A stretch of DNA of 33,452 nt from Nocardia sp. (lineage in GTDB: Bacteria; Actinomycetota; Actinomycetes; Mycobacteriales; Mycobacteriaceae): assembly GCF_025465275.1 (NCBI RefSeq), contig NZ_JAODNK010000077.1:1-33452 (forward strand), read 5' to 3'. Under the pieces are notes generated by a model. That model was not told the origin of the DNA. It searched no databases and saw only the letters and a program-made list of their open reading frames with translations. Positions 1 to 8,360 of the stretch are shown in pieces. Each line of letters starts with the position of its first letter. Position 1 is the first letter of the stretch. The position numbers and the translations under genes were made by a program.

Positions 1-840
1 TCCACTCCCACCACGCTGCTCGACTGGGCTCGGCGCGCAGAAGCGGGCCCGTTCGCCAGTCTGGGGCTGCTCGATCGCCTGGTCTGGGACAACCCCGAGC
101 CGCTCGTCGCGCTCGCCATGATCGCGGGCGCCACCAGCCGCGTCCGGGTGCAGACCGAGGTGCTGATCGCCCCACTGCGTGATCCGGCGCTGCTGGCCAA
201 GCAGGCCGCGACGCTCGATGTCATGTCCGGTGGCCGCCTGGTGCTCGGACTCGGTGTCGGAGGTCGCGAGGATGACCACATCGCCTCCGGCACCGATCTG
301 CGCACCCGCGGCAAGCGCCTCGACGAGCAGCTGGAGATCATGCGCCGCCTGTGGTCGGGCAAGGCGTTCAATGACGATTGCGGCCCGATCGGCCCGGCGC
401 CGCTACACCCCGAAGGTCCGGAGATCCTGTTCGGCGGTTTCAGCCCCGCCGCCCTCGACCGGGTCGGCCGGTGGGGTGGCGGTTTCCTCGCCGCCGCCGC
501 GCCGAGCTGGGCCGGCGGCCTGTTCGACACCGCCCGCAAATCCTGGACCACGCACGGCCGCACCGGTTCCCCGCGCATAGTCGCCCAGGTCAATGCCGCC
601 CTCGGCACCCAGGACGTGATCGACGACGCCCGCGCCTCCCTCGGCGCCTACTACGAATTCTCCGGCCGCGCCGATCACATGCTCGACGGCATACTCACCA
701 CCCCGGACCAAATCCGCACGGCCATAGGCCAATTCGCGGATCTGGGTGCGAACGAAGTCATGTTCTACTGCTACGGCCGCGACGCCGCCCAGATCGACCG
801 CCTCGCCGACATAGTCGGTTCCGCCTCTCCGGAACTCTAG
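1..840 (+). CDS. LLM class flavin-dependent oxidoreductase (5' partial)
   Basis: The reading frame is open from base 1 to the TAG at 838-840, so the gene begins outside the window and the Met at 118 is internal. The visible protein resembles the luciferase-like monooxygenase fold (F420- or FMN-dependent). It has a beta-strand with TEVLIAPLRDP, then the conserved KQAATLDVMSGGRLVLGLGVG segment typical of this family, followed by RGKRLDEQLEIMRRLW. The C-terminus carries a typical helix with TTPDQIRTAIGQFADLGANEV. The substrate cannot be told from the sequence. It is convergent with ispE, separated by about 120 bp in which I see no clear hairpin. Confidence 0.85.
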   Translation, partial: STPTTLLDWARRAEAGPFASLGLLDRLVWDNPEPLVALAMIAGATSRVRVQTEVLIAPLRDPALLAKQAATLDVMSGGRLVLGLGVGGREDDHIASGTDLRTRGKRLDEQLEIMRRLWSGKAFNDDCGPIGPAPLHPEGPEILFGGFSPAALDRVGRWGGGFLAAAAPSWAGGLFDTARKSWTTHGRTGSPRIVAQVNAALGTQDVIDDARASLGAYYEFSGRADHMLDGILTTPDQIRTAIGQFADLGANEVMFYCYGRDAAQIDRLADIVGSASPEL

Positions 841-960
841 CGCCCGGCCCAGTGCCGTCGGCGGTTCTCGACGCGTAGCGGCGGCAGGGTGCGAAACCGA
901 TTCCGGTCGTACCCGGCGAGTTACCCCGATCGCACGAAATCAACTGTCGCTCTTACCAGA

Positions 961-1887
961 TCACGAGGCGGAGGTAATTCGGGCTCCGGGGACCGGGCCG
1001 TGGGCCGTACGGACGCTGCGGCAGACACCTGCGCCGGAGAGTTCGGTGGCCACGGCCACGGCCGCGTCTTCGCTTTCGCAGAGGAAAGCGCAGGTGGGGC
1101 CGGAACCGGAGACTATGCCGGCCAGCGCCCCCGCCGTGACGCCCGCACGCAGGGTGCGGCGGAGTTCGGGCGCGAGGGAAAGCGCGGCGGCTTGCAGGTC
1201 GTTGGCGAGTAGCGGTGCGAGCTGCTGCGGGTCCCCCGAGGCAAGGGCCTGCAGCAGCGCCTCGGGGCTGCCGAGGCGCGGCGGATCGCCGACTTCGCGG
1301 AGGCGGTCGAGTTCGTGAAATACGGCCGGGGTGGACAGCCCGCCCTTGGCCAGTGCCAGCACGAAGTGGAAGGTATTGCGGCACAGCACCGGGAGCAGTT
1401 CCTCGCCGCGACCGCGACCCAGCGCGGTCGCGCCGTGCAGGGCGAAGGGGACATCACTGCCGAGTTCTGCTGCGATATCGGACAATTCAGCGCGGCCGAG
1501 GCCGAGTTCCCACAGATCGTTCAGGCCGACCAGGGCGGCGGCGGCATCGGCGCTGCCGCCCGCCATACCGCCCGCCACCGGAATGCCTTTGGCGATCGCG
1601 ATTTCCACCAGCGGCGCGCGGCCGCCGAGGTGGGCGAGGCGGACCGCCGCCTGCCACACCAGATTGCCGCGGTCGGTGGGGACCTGGTCGGCGCCCTCAC
1701 CGCTCACCTTCACGGTGAGAGTGGCGGCCGGTGCGATCTGCAGATCGTCACCGAGCGAGAGCGCCTGGAAGACCGTGGTGAGGTCGTGATATCCGTCCTC
1801 GCGAAGATCGCCGACCCCCAGGTGCAGATTCACCTTGGAGGGCGCGCGCACGACGAGGGGACTAGGCACAACAGACAGCACGGTCAC
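961..1887 (-). CDS. ispE: 4-diphosphocytidyl-2-C-methyl-D-erythritol kinase
   Basis: IspE is the GHMP-superfamily kinase that phosphorylates CDP-methylerythritol in the cytoplasmic MEP (non-mevalonate) isoprenoid pathway. Seen here: an N-terminal APSKVNLHLGVG substrate-binding segment, the Gly-rich ATP loop PVAGGMAGGSADAAAAL at about residues 103-119, and a C-terminal GIVSGSGPTCAFL motif. I chose the GTG at 1887, giving 308 aa, because the upstream ATG at 1926 would overlap the preceding SDR gene by 26 bp and add an unlikely Cys-rich leader. A second GTG lies at 1881. The start is 13 nt from the SDR stop, so ispE is probably cotranscribed with it. In M. tuberculosis ispE directly follows ksgA; here about 5.5 kb of other genes separate them. 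Confidence 0.95.
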   Translation of the reverse strand: MTVLSVVPSPLVVRAPSKVNLHLGVGDLREDGYHDLTTVFQALSLGDDLQIAPAATLTVKVSGEGADQVPTDRGNLVWQAAVRLAHLGGRAPLVEIAIAKGIPVAGGMAGGSADAAAALVGLNDLWELGLGRAELSDIAAELGSDVPFALHGATALGRGRGEELLPVLCRNTFHFVLALAKGGLSTPAVFHELDRLREVGDPPRLGSPEALLQALASGDPQQLAPLLANDLQAAALSLAPELRRTLRAGVTAGALAGIVSGSGPTCAFLCESEDAAVAVATELSGAGVCRSVRTAHGPVPGARITSAS

Positions 1888-1900
1888 AGAGTAGTTGGCC

Positions 1901-2653
1901 CTACAGCAGTGCGCCCCCGGTGGCATCGATCCACTGGCCCGTCACCCAGCGGGAGTCGTTGGACGCCAGGAAGGCAACGATGTCGGCGACATCGGAAGGG
2001 TCGGCGACACGGTTCAGCGGAGAGAAGCCCGACACTGCGGCCCAGGTCTCGTCATTGCGCAGCCAGTCGGCGTTCATATCGGTGTCGACCACACCGGGAG
2101 CCACCGCATTGACCGTAATACCGCGTGCACCAACCTCTTTGGCGAGCACGCCGGTCAGCGAGTCGATGGCGGCCTTGGTCATGGTGTACGCGATGAGCTC
2201 CGGCATGCGCGCGCCCCGCGTCAAACCGGTGGAGACATTCACAATGCGGCCGCCGTCGCGCAGCCGCTCCAGGCCGAGCTTGGTGACGAAGAACGGGGCC
2301 TTGGCATTGACCGCGAAGACACGGTCGAAGGATTCCTCGTCGGTGCCGCCGATGGGTTCGCGGACGCCATCGGTACCGGCGTTGTTGACCAGGATGTCGA
2401 GGCCGTCGGCGTGCGCGTCGAAGGCGCTCCAGAGGGCTTCGGCATCGCCGGGAACACCGAGCGGCGCCTGGATGGCGAAGGCCGATCCGCCCGCCGCCTC
2501 GATGGCCGCGACCGTCTCCTTCGCGGCGGCGGTATTGCCGTTGTAGTGCACGGCCACCCGGGCTCCGTCGCGGCCGAGGCGTTCGGCGATGGCCCGTCCG
2601 ATGCCGCGGCCACTGCCGGTGACCAGGGCCGTCTTACCTGCGAGTGCGCTCAT
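1901..2653 (-). CDS. SDR family NAD(P)-dependent oxidoreductase
   Basis: This is a classical short-chain dehydrogenase/reductase of 250 aa. It has the cofactor motif TGSGRGIGRA near residue 12, the NNAG motif, an active-site Ser in VNVSTG, and the catalytic YTMTK (Tyr-xxx-Lys). The C-terminus ends in WVTGQWIDATGGALL, typical of the family. Substrate unknown. It is divergent from the TetR gene at 2735 and shares a short promoter region that carries two TetR-type palindromes, so it is probably the regulator's target. It lies immediately upstream of ispE with a 13-nt gap, which suggests a two-gene operon. Confidence 0.93.
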   Translation of the reverse strand: MSALAGKTALVTGSGRGIGRAIAERLGRDGARVAVHYNGNTAAAKETVAAIEAAGGSAFAIQAPLGVPGDAEALWSAFDAHADGLDILVNNAGTDGVREPIGGTDEESFDRVFAVNAKAPFFVTKLGLERLRDGGRIVNVSTGLTRGARMPELIAYTMTKAAIDSLTGVLAKEVGARGITVNAVAPGVVDTDMNADWLRNDETWAAVSGFSPLNRVADPSDVADIVAFLASNDSRWVTGQWIDATGGALL

Positions 2654-2672
2654 GACTGCGCCTCCTTTTCTC

Positions 2673-2684
2673 TAGCGATCGTTA
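2673..2684. promoter_or_regulatory. Probable TetR operator, site 1
   Basis: TAGCGATCGTTA is a palindrome with one arm mismatch (TAGCG/CGTTA) in the SDR-TetR divergent promoter. It shares the pattern TAGCGnnCGyTA with the second site 37 bp away. Function is inferred from position and symmetry. Confidence 0.6.
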
Positions 2685-2709
2685 CAGAAAGGGACGGTAG
2701 CACATTATT

Positions 2710-2721
2710 TAGCGAGCGCTA
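2710..2721. promoter_or_regulatory. Probable TetR operator, site 2
   Basis: TAGCGAGCGCTA has perfect 5-bp arms (TAGCG/CGCTA) around a 2-bp centre. It sits just upstream of the tetR-type gene and pairs with the similar site at 2673. Two such sites would let the regulator control both the SDR-ispE unit and itself. Confidence 0.62.
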
Positions 2722-2734
2722 TAAAATGACTGGT

Positions 2735-3346
2735 ATGGCCACACCCACTCGGGGCCGACCCCGGAAATTCGATCGAGATGCCGCGCTGGACAAGGCATTA
2801 CGCCTGTTCTGGCAGCAGGGCTACGAGGCCACCTCCATCAGCGACCTCACCACCGCGCTCGGCATCGGCGCGCCCAGCCTCTACGCCGCCTTCGGCGACA
2901 AGCAGAAGATGTTCAACGAATCCATCGCGGTGTACGGCGCCAATTACGCGGGCTTCGCGGCGCGCGCGCTCGCCGAGGAGCCGACCGCCCGGGCCGCCAT
3001 GGCCCGCACGCTGCGCGAGGCGGCCGTCGAATACACCACACCCGGACAGCCGGGCGGCTGCATGGTGATCAGCGCCGGAATCAACACCACGAATGCCGAG
3101 GTGGCGGCCATGCTCGAGCAGATGCGCACGGCGAATGTCGATGCCTTCGCGCAGCGGATTCGCGCCGACACGGCCGCCGGACTGCTGCCCGCCGGCACCG
3201 ATGCGGCCGTCCTGGCCCGCTATATCGGGACCGTCATGCAGGGCATGTCACAGGGCGCCCGCGACGGCGCGAGCCGCGCCGAACTCCAGCAGGTCGCTGA
3301 GCTGGCCCTACGCGCCTGGCCGGAGGACGCGCCCGTAGATCACTGA
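2735..3346 (+). CDS. TetR/AcrR family transcriptional regulator
   Basis: A regulator of 203 aa. The N-terminal DNA-binding domain reads RGRPRKFDRDAALDKALRLFWQQGYEATSI and continues with DLTTALGIGAPSLYAAFGDK, which is the TetR helix-turn-helix with its characteristic Ser-Leu-Tyr recognition helix. The segment GGCMVISAGINT in the middle is common in TetR proteins close to the AcrR/YxaF type. The frame is open further upstream, but ATG 2735 (MATPTRGRPRK) gives the usual short N-terminus; ATG 2726 is an alternative that adds three residues. Divergent from the SDR-ispE pair, with two palindromes between them, so it is probably an autoregulated repressor of that SDR. The ligand is unknown. Confidence 0.92.
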   Translation: MATPTRGRPRKFDRDAALDKALRLFWQQGYEATSISDLTTALGIGAPSLYAAFGDKQKMFNESIAVYGANYAGFAARALAEEPTARAAMARTLREAAVEYTTPGQPGGCMVISAGINTTNAEVAAMLEQMRTANVDAFAQRIRADTAAGLLPAGTDAAVLARYIGTVMQGMSQGARDGASRAELQQVAELALRAWPEDAPVDH

Positions 3347-3374
3347 AATTCCGCGCCGAACCGCTTGCGCCAGG

Positions 3375-3389
3375 TACCCATGGGGGGTA
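3375..3389. promoter_or_regulatory. CsoR-like copper operator
   Basis: TACCC-ATGGG-GGGTA is a GC-rich inverted repeat about 60 bp upstream of the copper operon. Known CsoR operators are G/C-tract pseudo-palindromes of the type TACCC...GGGTA in front of copZ/copA genes. No csoR gene lies in the window, so the regulator would act from elsewhere. Confidence 0.55.
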
Positions 3390-3402
3390 TGTTTCTGGAT
3401 GT

Positions 3403-3416
3403 CGGGGATACCCCCG
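3403..3416. promoter_or_regulatory. Second GC-tract palindrome before the copper operon
   Basis: CGGGG-ATAC-CCCCG is a perfect inverted repeat lying between the CsoR-like site and a possible -10 element TATAGA at 3422-3427. It could be a second repressor-contact site or part of an extended operator. Role inferred only. Confidence 0.4.
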
Positions 3417-3447
3417 CACCGTATAGAGCGCGAGCCGAGGAGCAGAC

Positions 3448-3654
3448 ATGGCCACCAGCACCTACACCGTCACCGGAATGACCTGCGGCCACTGCGTCGG
3501 GTCGGTCCAGAAGGAGATCGGCAAGATCGACGGCGTGACCAGTGTCGATATCGACCTCGCCTCCGGCCTGGTCAAGGTCGAATCCGCCGCCCCGATCGCC
3601 GATGCCGATGTGACTGCCGCCGTCGACGAAGCCGGATATCAGGTGGCGAGCTGA
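3448..3654 (+). CDS. CopZ-like copper chaperone (heavy-metal-associated domain)
   Basis: A single HMA domain of 68 aa. The metal-binding loop GMTCGHCV has the two Cys at residues 12 and 15, and the fold pattern beta-alpha-beta-beta-alpha-beta ends with DEAGYQVAS. Such proteins bind Cu(I) in the cytoplasm and pass it to a CopA ATPase. Here CopA is encoded two genes downstream, which supports the role. The ATG at 3448 follows a GAGGAG ribosome binding site. The His in the CGHC loop is typical of actinobacterial chaperones. Its stop codon directly abuts the start of the next gene. Confidence 0.93.
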   Translation: MATSTYTVTGMTCGHCVGSVQKEIGKIDGVTSVDIDLASGLVKVESAAPIADADVTAAVDEAGYQVAS

Positions 3655-4551
3655 ATGAACGATCGACTGAGATTCGCGGCCTTCGGCGGCGGACTGGTCG
3701 TACTGTTCGGGGCCGCGCTCGGCGTCGGAGCCCTGGTGGGCGATCCGACCGGGCCGGCCTCCGGCACGACCTCCGCGCACAGTGAACACACCCGGAGCGA
3801 AGCGGCCCCCGGGCTGAAGGACAGCGAGTCCGGCTACACCCTCGCCGATATCACCGCCCCCGCGACCACGAATCAGCAAGGCGCACTGCGCTTCCGGATC
3901 AACGGCCCGCAGGGCACCGTCACCCGATACAACAGCCTGCACGAGAAGAACCTGCACCTGATCGTGGTCCGCTCGGATGCGAGCCAGTTCCGGCACGTCC
4001 ATCCGCAGCTCGCCGCCGACGGCACCTGGTCCATCGATTGGACGTGGGCCGCACCCGGCGCCTACCGGGTCTTCACCGACTTCTCCCCCACCGACGGCCC
4101 TGGTGAACTGACACTGAGCCGGACGGTGCACGTCGCCGGCAGCGCCGCGGACCAGCCGCTGCCGCCGGTATCGAAGACCGCGGAGGTAGACGGCTATCAG
4201 GTCACGATGACCGGCGATATGTCCACCGCCGGAAGCGAATTGACGTTCAATGTCGCCCGGGACGGCAAGGCGGTGACCGATCTGCAGCCCTACCTGGGCG
4301 CGTACGGACACCTGGTGGCACTGCGCGCGAACGATCTGGCCTACCTGCACGTGCACCCGCAGGGCGAGGTCGGCAAGACCGCCCCTGGCCCCGACGTAGC
4401 ATTCCACGCACAAGCGCCCAGTGACGGCACCTATCGCCTGTACCTGGACTTTTCGCATAATGGCGCGGTCCACACCGCGGAATTCACCGACGAGACCACA
4501 ACCGCCGCATCCGCCTCGGATGCGACTTCGCAGCACGGAGGAGGTCACTGA
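3655..4551 (+). CDS. Membrane-anchored His-rich protein of the copper operon
   Basis: This 298-aa protein has an N-terminal hydrophobic segment at about residues 5-29 (signal anchor or uncleaved signal), followed by a Gly/Thr/Ser/His-rich linker. The extracytoplasmic part contains two similar beta-rich modules. Module 1 has HLIVVRSDASQFRHVHPQ and ends in YRVFTDFSP. Module 2 has HLVALRANDLAYLHVHPQ and ends in YRLYLDFSH. Each module carries an HVHPQ motif, and the C-terminus ends in QHGGGH. This suggests a periplasmic-side metal-binding protein of copper handling. It sits between the chaperone and copA, overlaps copA by one base (TGATG), and so is surely in the same operon. Exact biochemical function is not established from sequence. 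Confidence 0.85.
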   Translation: MNDRLRFAAFGGGLVVLFGAALGVGALVGDPTGPASGTTSAHSEHTRSEAAPGLKDSESGYTLADITAPATTNQQGALRFRINGPQGTVTRYNSLHEKNLHLIVVRSDASQFRHVHPQLAADGTWSIDWTWAAPGAYRVFTDFSPTDGPGELTLSRTVHVAGSAADQPLPPVSKTAEVDGYQVTMTGDMSTAGSELTFNVARDGKAVTDLQPYLGAYGHLVALRANDLAYLHVHPQGEVGKTAPGPDVAFHAQAPSDGTYRLYLDFSHNGAVHTAEFTDETTTAASASDATSQHGGGH

Positions 4552-6791
4552 TGAGCGCCCCCGCACCGGAGCGGTCGATCGAGTTGGAGATCGGCGGCAT
4601 GACCTGCGCCTCCTGCGCGTCCCGAATCGAGAAGAAGCTCAACAGGATCGGCGGCGTCACGGCCACGGTAAACTATGCCACCGAGAAGGCGAGGGTCAAT
4701 TTCCCGGAGTCGGTGAGCACCGACGATCTGATCGCCAAGGTGATCGATACCGGGTACACCGCTGCCGTGCACAGTAGGGAGCCGGTGAAAACCGCTGATA
4801 CCGAAGGCGATTCGGCTCCCAGCGCCACCCGGCGGCTGCGGCATCGCCTGCTGGTGACGCTGGCGCTGGCCGTCCCCGTGGTCGCCATGGCCATGATCCC
4901 GGCGCTGCAATTCACCAATTGGCAGTGGCTTTCGCTGACGCTGACCGCACCCATCGTGGTGTGGGGCGGCGCGCAATTCCACCGTGCCGCCTGGGTGAAC
5001 GCCAAGCACGGCGCGGCCACCATGGACACGCTGATCTCGCTGGGCACCCTCGCCGCCTTCAGCTGGTCGGTGTACGCGCTGTTCTTCGGCGATGCGGGCA
5101 TGGCCGGCATGAAACACCCGTTCAGCTTTGCCATTGTGCGTGGTGACTCGTCCTCCGCCCTCTACTTCGAGGTGGCGGCGACCCTGATCACGGCCATTCT
5201 GGCGGGCCGCTATTTCGAGACCCGGTCCAAGGAGAAGGCCGGATCCGCTCTGCGGGCGCTGCTGGAGCTGGGCGCGAAAGATGTTGCGGTACTGCGCGAT
5301 GGGGTCGAGACCCGGATTCCGGTGGGCGAACTGCAGGTCGGCGAAGAGTTCCTCGTCCGCCCCGGCGAGAAGATCGCCACCGACGGTGTTGTGGTGCAGG
5401 GCAATTCAGCGCTGGATATGAGCATGCTCACCGGCGAATCGGTGCCGGTCGAGGTCGGCCCCGGCGATCCGGTGGTCGGTGCGACCGTGAATGCGGGCGG
5501 TCTGCTGACCGTGCGGGCCTCCCGGGTCGGCGCGGATACCCAGCTGGCACAGATGGCCTCACTCGTGGAGGAGGCGCAGAACGGTAAGGCGCCCGTGCAG
5601 CGGCTCGCGGATCGGGTGGCCGGGGTGTTCGTGCCCATTGTCATCGCGATCGCCATAACGGCACTGGGCTTCTGGCTCGGCACCGGCGCTGCGGTCTCGA
5701 CCGCCTTCGGCGCGGCGGTAGCGGTGCTGATCATCGCCTGCCCGTGCGCCCTCGGCCTGGCCACACCCACGGCACTACTGGTGGGCACCGGCCGCGGTGC
5801 GCAGCTGGGCATTCTGATCAAGGGCCCGCAGGTGCTGGAGTCGACCCGCAGGATCGACACCGTGGTGCTGGACAAGACCGGCACCGTCACCACCGGCAAA
5901 ATGACTCTCGCCGAGGTGATTCCGGGCAACGGCGTCGATACCGACGAGCTGCTGGCGGTCGCGGCCGCGGTGGAGCACGGCTCCGAACATCCGGTCGCCA
6001 AGGCCGTGGTGGCGGGAGCGGCCGCGCGCGGACTCGGCACCGAACAGGTGGAGCAGTTCGTCAGCCACGGCGGCAAGGGTGTGCAGGGTCTGGTCGGCGA
6101 CCGTGCGGTGGTCATCGGACGCACCGAACTGCTCGACGACTGGTCGATCCAGTTGCCGGAAGTATTGGCAGCGGCCAAGACTCGGGCCGAGCAGGCGGGC
6201 AATACCGCCGTCGTGGTGGCCTGGGACGGGGTGGCGCGCGGCGTGCTGGTCATTGCCGATGCCGTCAAATCCACCAGTGCACAGGCGATCTCGGATATGC
6301 GGGCGCTCGGGCTCACCCCGATCCTGCTGACCGGAGACAATGCCGCCACCGCCCGCACGGTCGCGGATCAGGTCGGCATCGACGAGGTCATTGCCGAGGT
6401 GCTGCCCAGCGACAAGCTGGATGTGGTGAAGCGGCTGCAGGCGGCGGGCAAGGTCGTCGCCATGGTCGGCGACGGCGTCAATGACGCGGCCGCGCTCGCC
6501 CAGGCCGATCTGGGCCTGGCCATGGGCACCGGTACGGATGTGGCCATCCAGGCCGCCGATCTGACCCTGGTGCGCGACGATCTGCGCTCGGTGCCGACGG
6601 CCATCAAGCTGTCGCGGGCCACCCTGCGCACCATCAAGAGCAATCTGTTCTGGGCGTTCGGTTACAACGTGGCAGCCATCCCCCTGGCCGCCGCCGGACT
6701 GCTGAACCCCATGCTCGCCGGGGCCGCCATGGCGCTGTCCAGCGTATTCGTGGTCAGCAACAGCCTGCGCCTGCGCCGCTTCCGCGGCTAG
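4551..6791 (+). CDS. copA: Copper-exporting P1B-type ATPase
   Basis: A heavy-metal P-type ATPase of 746 aa. One N-terminal HMA domain carries GMTCASC (C19, C22). The ion-binding motif C397-P-C399 lies in TM6, the phosphorylated Asp is D441 in DKTGT, the P1B-specific His-Pro pair is H480-P481, TGDN begins at residue 594 and GDGVND at 640. MLTGES marks the actuator domain. TM7 contains FGYN and TM8 contains MALSS; together with CPC these are the signature of Cu(I)-exporting P1B-1 pumps. It pumps cytosolic Cu(I) outward using ATP. It is the third gene of the operon, starts inside the stop codon of the preceding gene, and is followed by a strong hairpin at 6826. Confidence 0.96.
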   Translation: MSAPAPERSIELEIGGMTCASCASRIEKKLNRIGGVTATVNYATEKARVNFPESVSTDDLIAKVIDTGYTAAVHSREPVKTADTEGDSAPSATRRLRHRLLVTLALAVPVVAMAMIPALQFTNWQWLSLTLTAPIVVWGGAQFHRAAWVNAKHGAATMDTLISLGTLAAFSWSVYALFFGDAGMAGMKHPFSFAIVRGDSSSALYFEVAATLITAILAGRYFETRSKEKAGSALRALLELGAKDVAVLRDGVETRIPVGELQVGEEFLVRPGEKIATDGVVVQGNSALDMSMLTGESVPVEVGPGDPVVGATVNAGGLLTVRASRVGADTQLAQMASLVEEAQNGKAPVQRLADRVAGVFVPIVIAIAITALGFWLGTGAAVSTAFGAAVAVLIIACPCALGLATPTALLVGTGRGAQLGILIKGPQVLESTRRIDTVVLDKTGTVTTGKMTLAEVIPGNGVDTDELLAVAAAVEHGSEHPVAKAVVAGAAARGLGTEQVEQFVSHGGKGVQGLVGDRAVVIGRTELLDDWSIQLPEVLAAAKTRAEQAGNTAVVVAWDGVARGVLVIADAVKSTSAQAISDMRALGLTPILLTGDNAATARTVADQVGIDEVIAEVLPSDKLDVVKRLQAAGKVVAMVGDGVNDAAALAQADLGLAMGTGTDVAIQAADLTLVRDDLRSVPTAIKLSRATLRTIKSNLFWAFGYNVAAIPLAAAGLLNPMLAGAAMALSSVFVVSNSLRLRRFRG

Positions 6792-6825
6792 GCACGGACG
6801 AATCGGCGATACCCGTTGCCGCACT

Positions 6826-6856
6826 GGGCCGTTCGGATCCACGATCCGAACGGCCC
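6826..6856 (+). terminator. Strong hairpin after copA
   Basis: GGGCCGTTCGGATC at 6826-6839 pairs perfectly with 6843-6856 around a 3-nt loop (14-bp stem). No long T tract follows, as is common in high-GC actinobacteria. Its location 35 bp after the copA stop suggests it ends the copper operon. Confidence 0.8.
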
Positions 6857-6960
6857 CTGCGCACGGGTAGGTGGGTGCACCGGCGGGTACGCAACTCGTG
6901 TTCAATGGCGAGCGACTGCGGTGGGGACCGCCTCGCCCGCGTAGCCGAGGAGCAGACTTC

Positions 6961-7458
6961 GTGACCACCATTGCCGAGTACCTGGTCGCAGCGGATATTC
7001 AGATCGCGCCCGTGGAGCGCGGGAGTGACGGGACGCCCGAGGTCTCCATCGCGCTGTCGGAGGATTGGCAGACGATCGACGCCGCCATGTTCCCGGGCGC
7101 GTACGGCGTCTTCACCCGGCCGCCGGAGGACGGGTGGGCCGACAATGTGGTGCTGCTGGTGGGACGGCTGTCGAAGCCGGTGCACGCCGCGGAACTGCTG
7201 GAGTCGGCGTTCACCGATGCGCGGCAATTGCCGCAGTGGCAGGAACTCGGCGCGGAAATCGGTGATTACAAGGGTTACCCGTCGGCCGCGGTCACCGGCA
7301 CCTACGCCCTGGACACCCTGGTCCTGTGGGTGCACACCCGCTACGTCATCGCGGCGGTCGGCGCCAATGAGTTCCTCATCCAGCTCACCGTGACGGCCAA
7401 GGCCGATCAGATCAGTTCGGAGGCCGGCATTCTCGGCGGCCTGGAAATCCGCGTCTAG
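6961..7458 (+). CDS. LpqN/LpqT-like protein without lipobox
   Basis: The 165-aa product resembles the LpqN/LpqT family of mycolate actinomycetes. It begins TTIAEYLVAADIQIAPVERG, with a central W-x-T...PGAYGVFTRP, a GRLSKPVHAAELLESA segment and the terminal FLIQLTVTAKADQ strand. I chose the GTG at 6961, which follows GAGGAG at about 9 bp; an upstream ATG at 6871 would add 30 residues of non-signal-like sequence. With the chosen start there is no signal peptide and no lipobox Cys, so this is the soluble variant of the family. Biochemical role unknown. Its TAG stop overlaps the rsmA stop through the shared tetramer CTAG at 7455-7458. Confidence 0.8.
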   Translation: MTTIAEYLVAADIQIAPVERGSDGTPEVSIALSEDWQTIDAAMFPGAYGVFTRPPEDGWADNVVLLVGRLSKPVHAAELLESAFTDARQLPQWQELGAEIGDYKGYPSAAVTGTYALDTLVLWVHTRYVIAAVGANEFLIQLTVTAKADQISSEAGILGGLEIRV

Positions 7459-8336
7459 GCCTGCGCTGCCAGGCGCACATACGCGGCGGTATCGAGGGTT
7501 TCACCGCGGGCGGTCGGAGCGATTCCCGCTGCGACCAAACGCCTTTCGGCCTCGACCGGAGAACCCGCCCAACCGGCCAGCGCGGCGCGCAGAGTCTTGC
7601 GGCGCTGCGCGAAGGCGGCGTCGATGACCTCGAAGACCTTCTTGCGATGTTCCTCGTCGATGGGCCAGGGCGCTTCGTCGAAGCGGTCGATGCGAACCAG
7701 CCCGGATTCGACCTGCGGTACGGGCCAGAAGATTTGGCGTCCGACGGTGCCCGCGCGGCGGACGGTGCCGTAGAAGCCCGCCTTGACGCTGGGGATGCCG
7801 TAGATACGGCCACCCGGCTTGGCGGAGAGGCGATCGGCGACCTCCAGCTGCACCATGATGAGAGTGGTTCGGATACTGGGCAATTCGGCGAGCAGGTGCA
7901 GCAGGACGGGGACCGCCACGTTGTAGGGCAGGTTCGCGACCAGCGCGGTCGGTGCGGCCGGAAGATCGGCGGCCCGCACCCGCAGGGCATCGGCCTGCAC
8001 AATGCTGAGGCGGTCCGCCAGCTTCGGCGCCCGATCCTGCACGGTGCCCGGCAGATGCCCGGCCAGGTTCGGATCGATCTCGACGGCGATCACCCGGTCG
8101 ACCACATCGAGAATGGCGAGGGTCAGCGAGCCGAGCCCGGGACCGACCTCCAGCACCACATCATCGCGCCCCACACCGGCGGCCGAGACGATGCGGCGAA
8201 CGGTATTGCCGTCGTGCACGAAGTTCTGTCCGAGCTGCTTGGTCGGGCGCACCCCGAACCGCTCGGCGAGCACCCGCACTTCAGCAGGGCCCAGCAGGGC
8301 TGCTTCTCCACGACCGGCGATTTCGGATTCGGACAC
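7455..8336 (-). CDS. rsmA: 16S rRNA (adenine(1518)/(1519)-N6)-dimethyltransferase
   Basis: RsmA (KsgA) dimethylates A1518 and A1519 of 16S rRNA during 30S maturation. The 293-aa protein shows RPTKQLGQNF at about residues 31-40, SAM motif I VLEVGPGLGSLT, an acidic residue in AVEIDPN, the catalytic motif ANLPYNVAVP, and the C-terminal AAFAQRRKTLRAAL. Family length is about 270-320 aa. In mycobacteria ksgA directly follows and overlaps rpfB. Here its upstream side is 8337-8636, filled with repeats, and rpfB is 4 kb away. Any former translational coupling is therefore broken, and a new promoter must exist near or within the repeats. Confidence 0.96.
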   Translation of the reverse strand: MSESEIAGRGEAALLGPAEVRVLAERFGVRPTKQLGQNFVHDGNTVRRIVSAAGVGRDDVVLEVGPGLGSLTLAILDVVDRVIAVEIDPNLAGHLPGTVQDRAPKLADRLSIVQADALRVRAADLPAAPTALVANLPYNVAVPVLLHLLAELPSIRTTLIMVQLEVADRLSAKPGGRIYGIPSVKAGFYGTVRRAGTVGRQIFWPVPQVESGLVRIDRFDEAPWPIDEEHRKKVFEVIDAAFAQRRKTLRAALAGWAGSPVEAERRLVAAGIAPTARGETLDTAAYVRLAAQA

Positions 8337-8360
8337 CCTGCGAAACCTACCGTGTCTAAT

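Noticed and set aside
1895..2725. Extended N-terminus of the TetR regulator
   Set aside because: The frame is open upstream but overlaps the SDR gene on the other strand. The family starts near RGRPRKF, so ATG 2735 is preferred.
3340..4566. Long antisense open frame (408 codons) opposite the copper operon
   Set aside because: It lies antisense to clearly homologous genes, and its translation is Gly/Arg/Val-rich without motifs. This is the usual shadow of GC-rich third positions.
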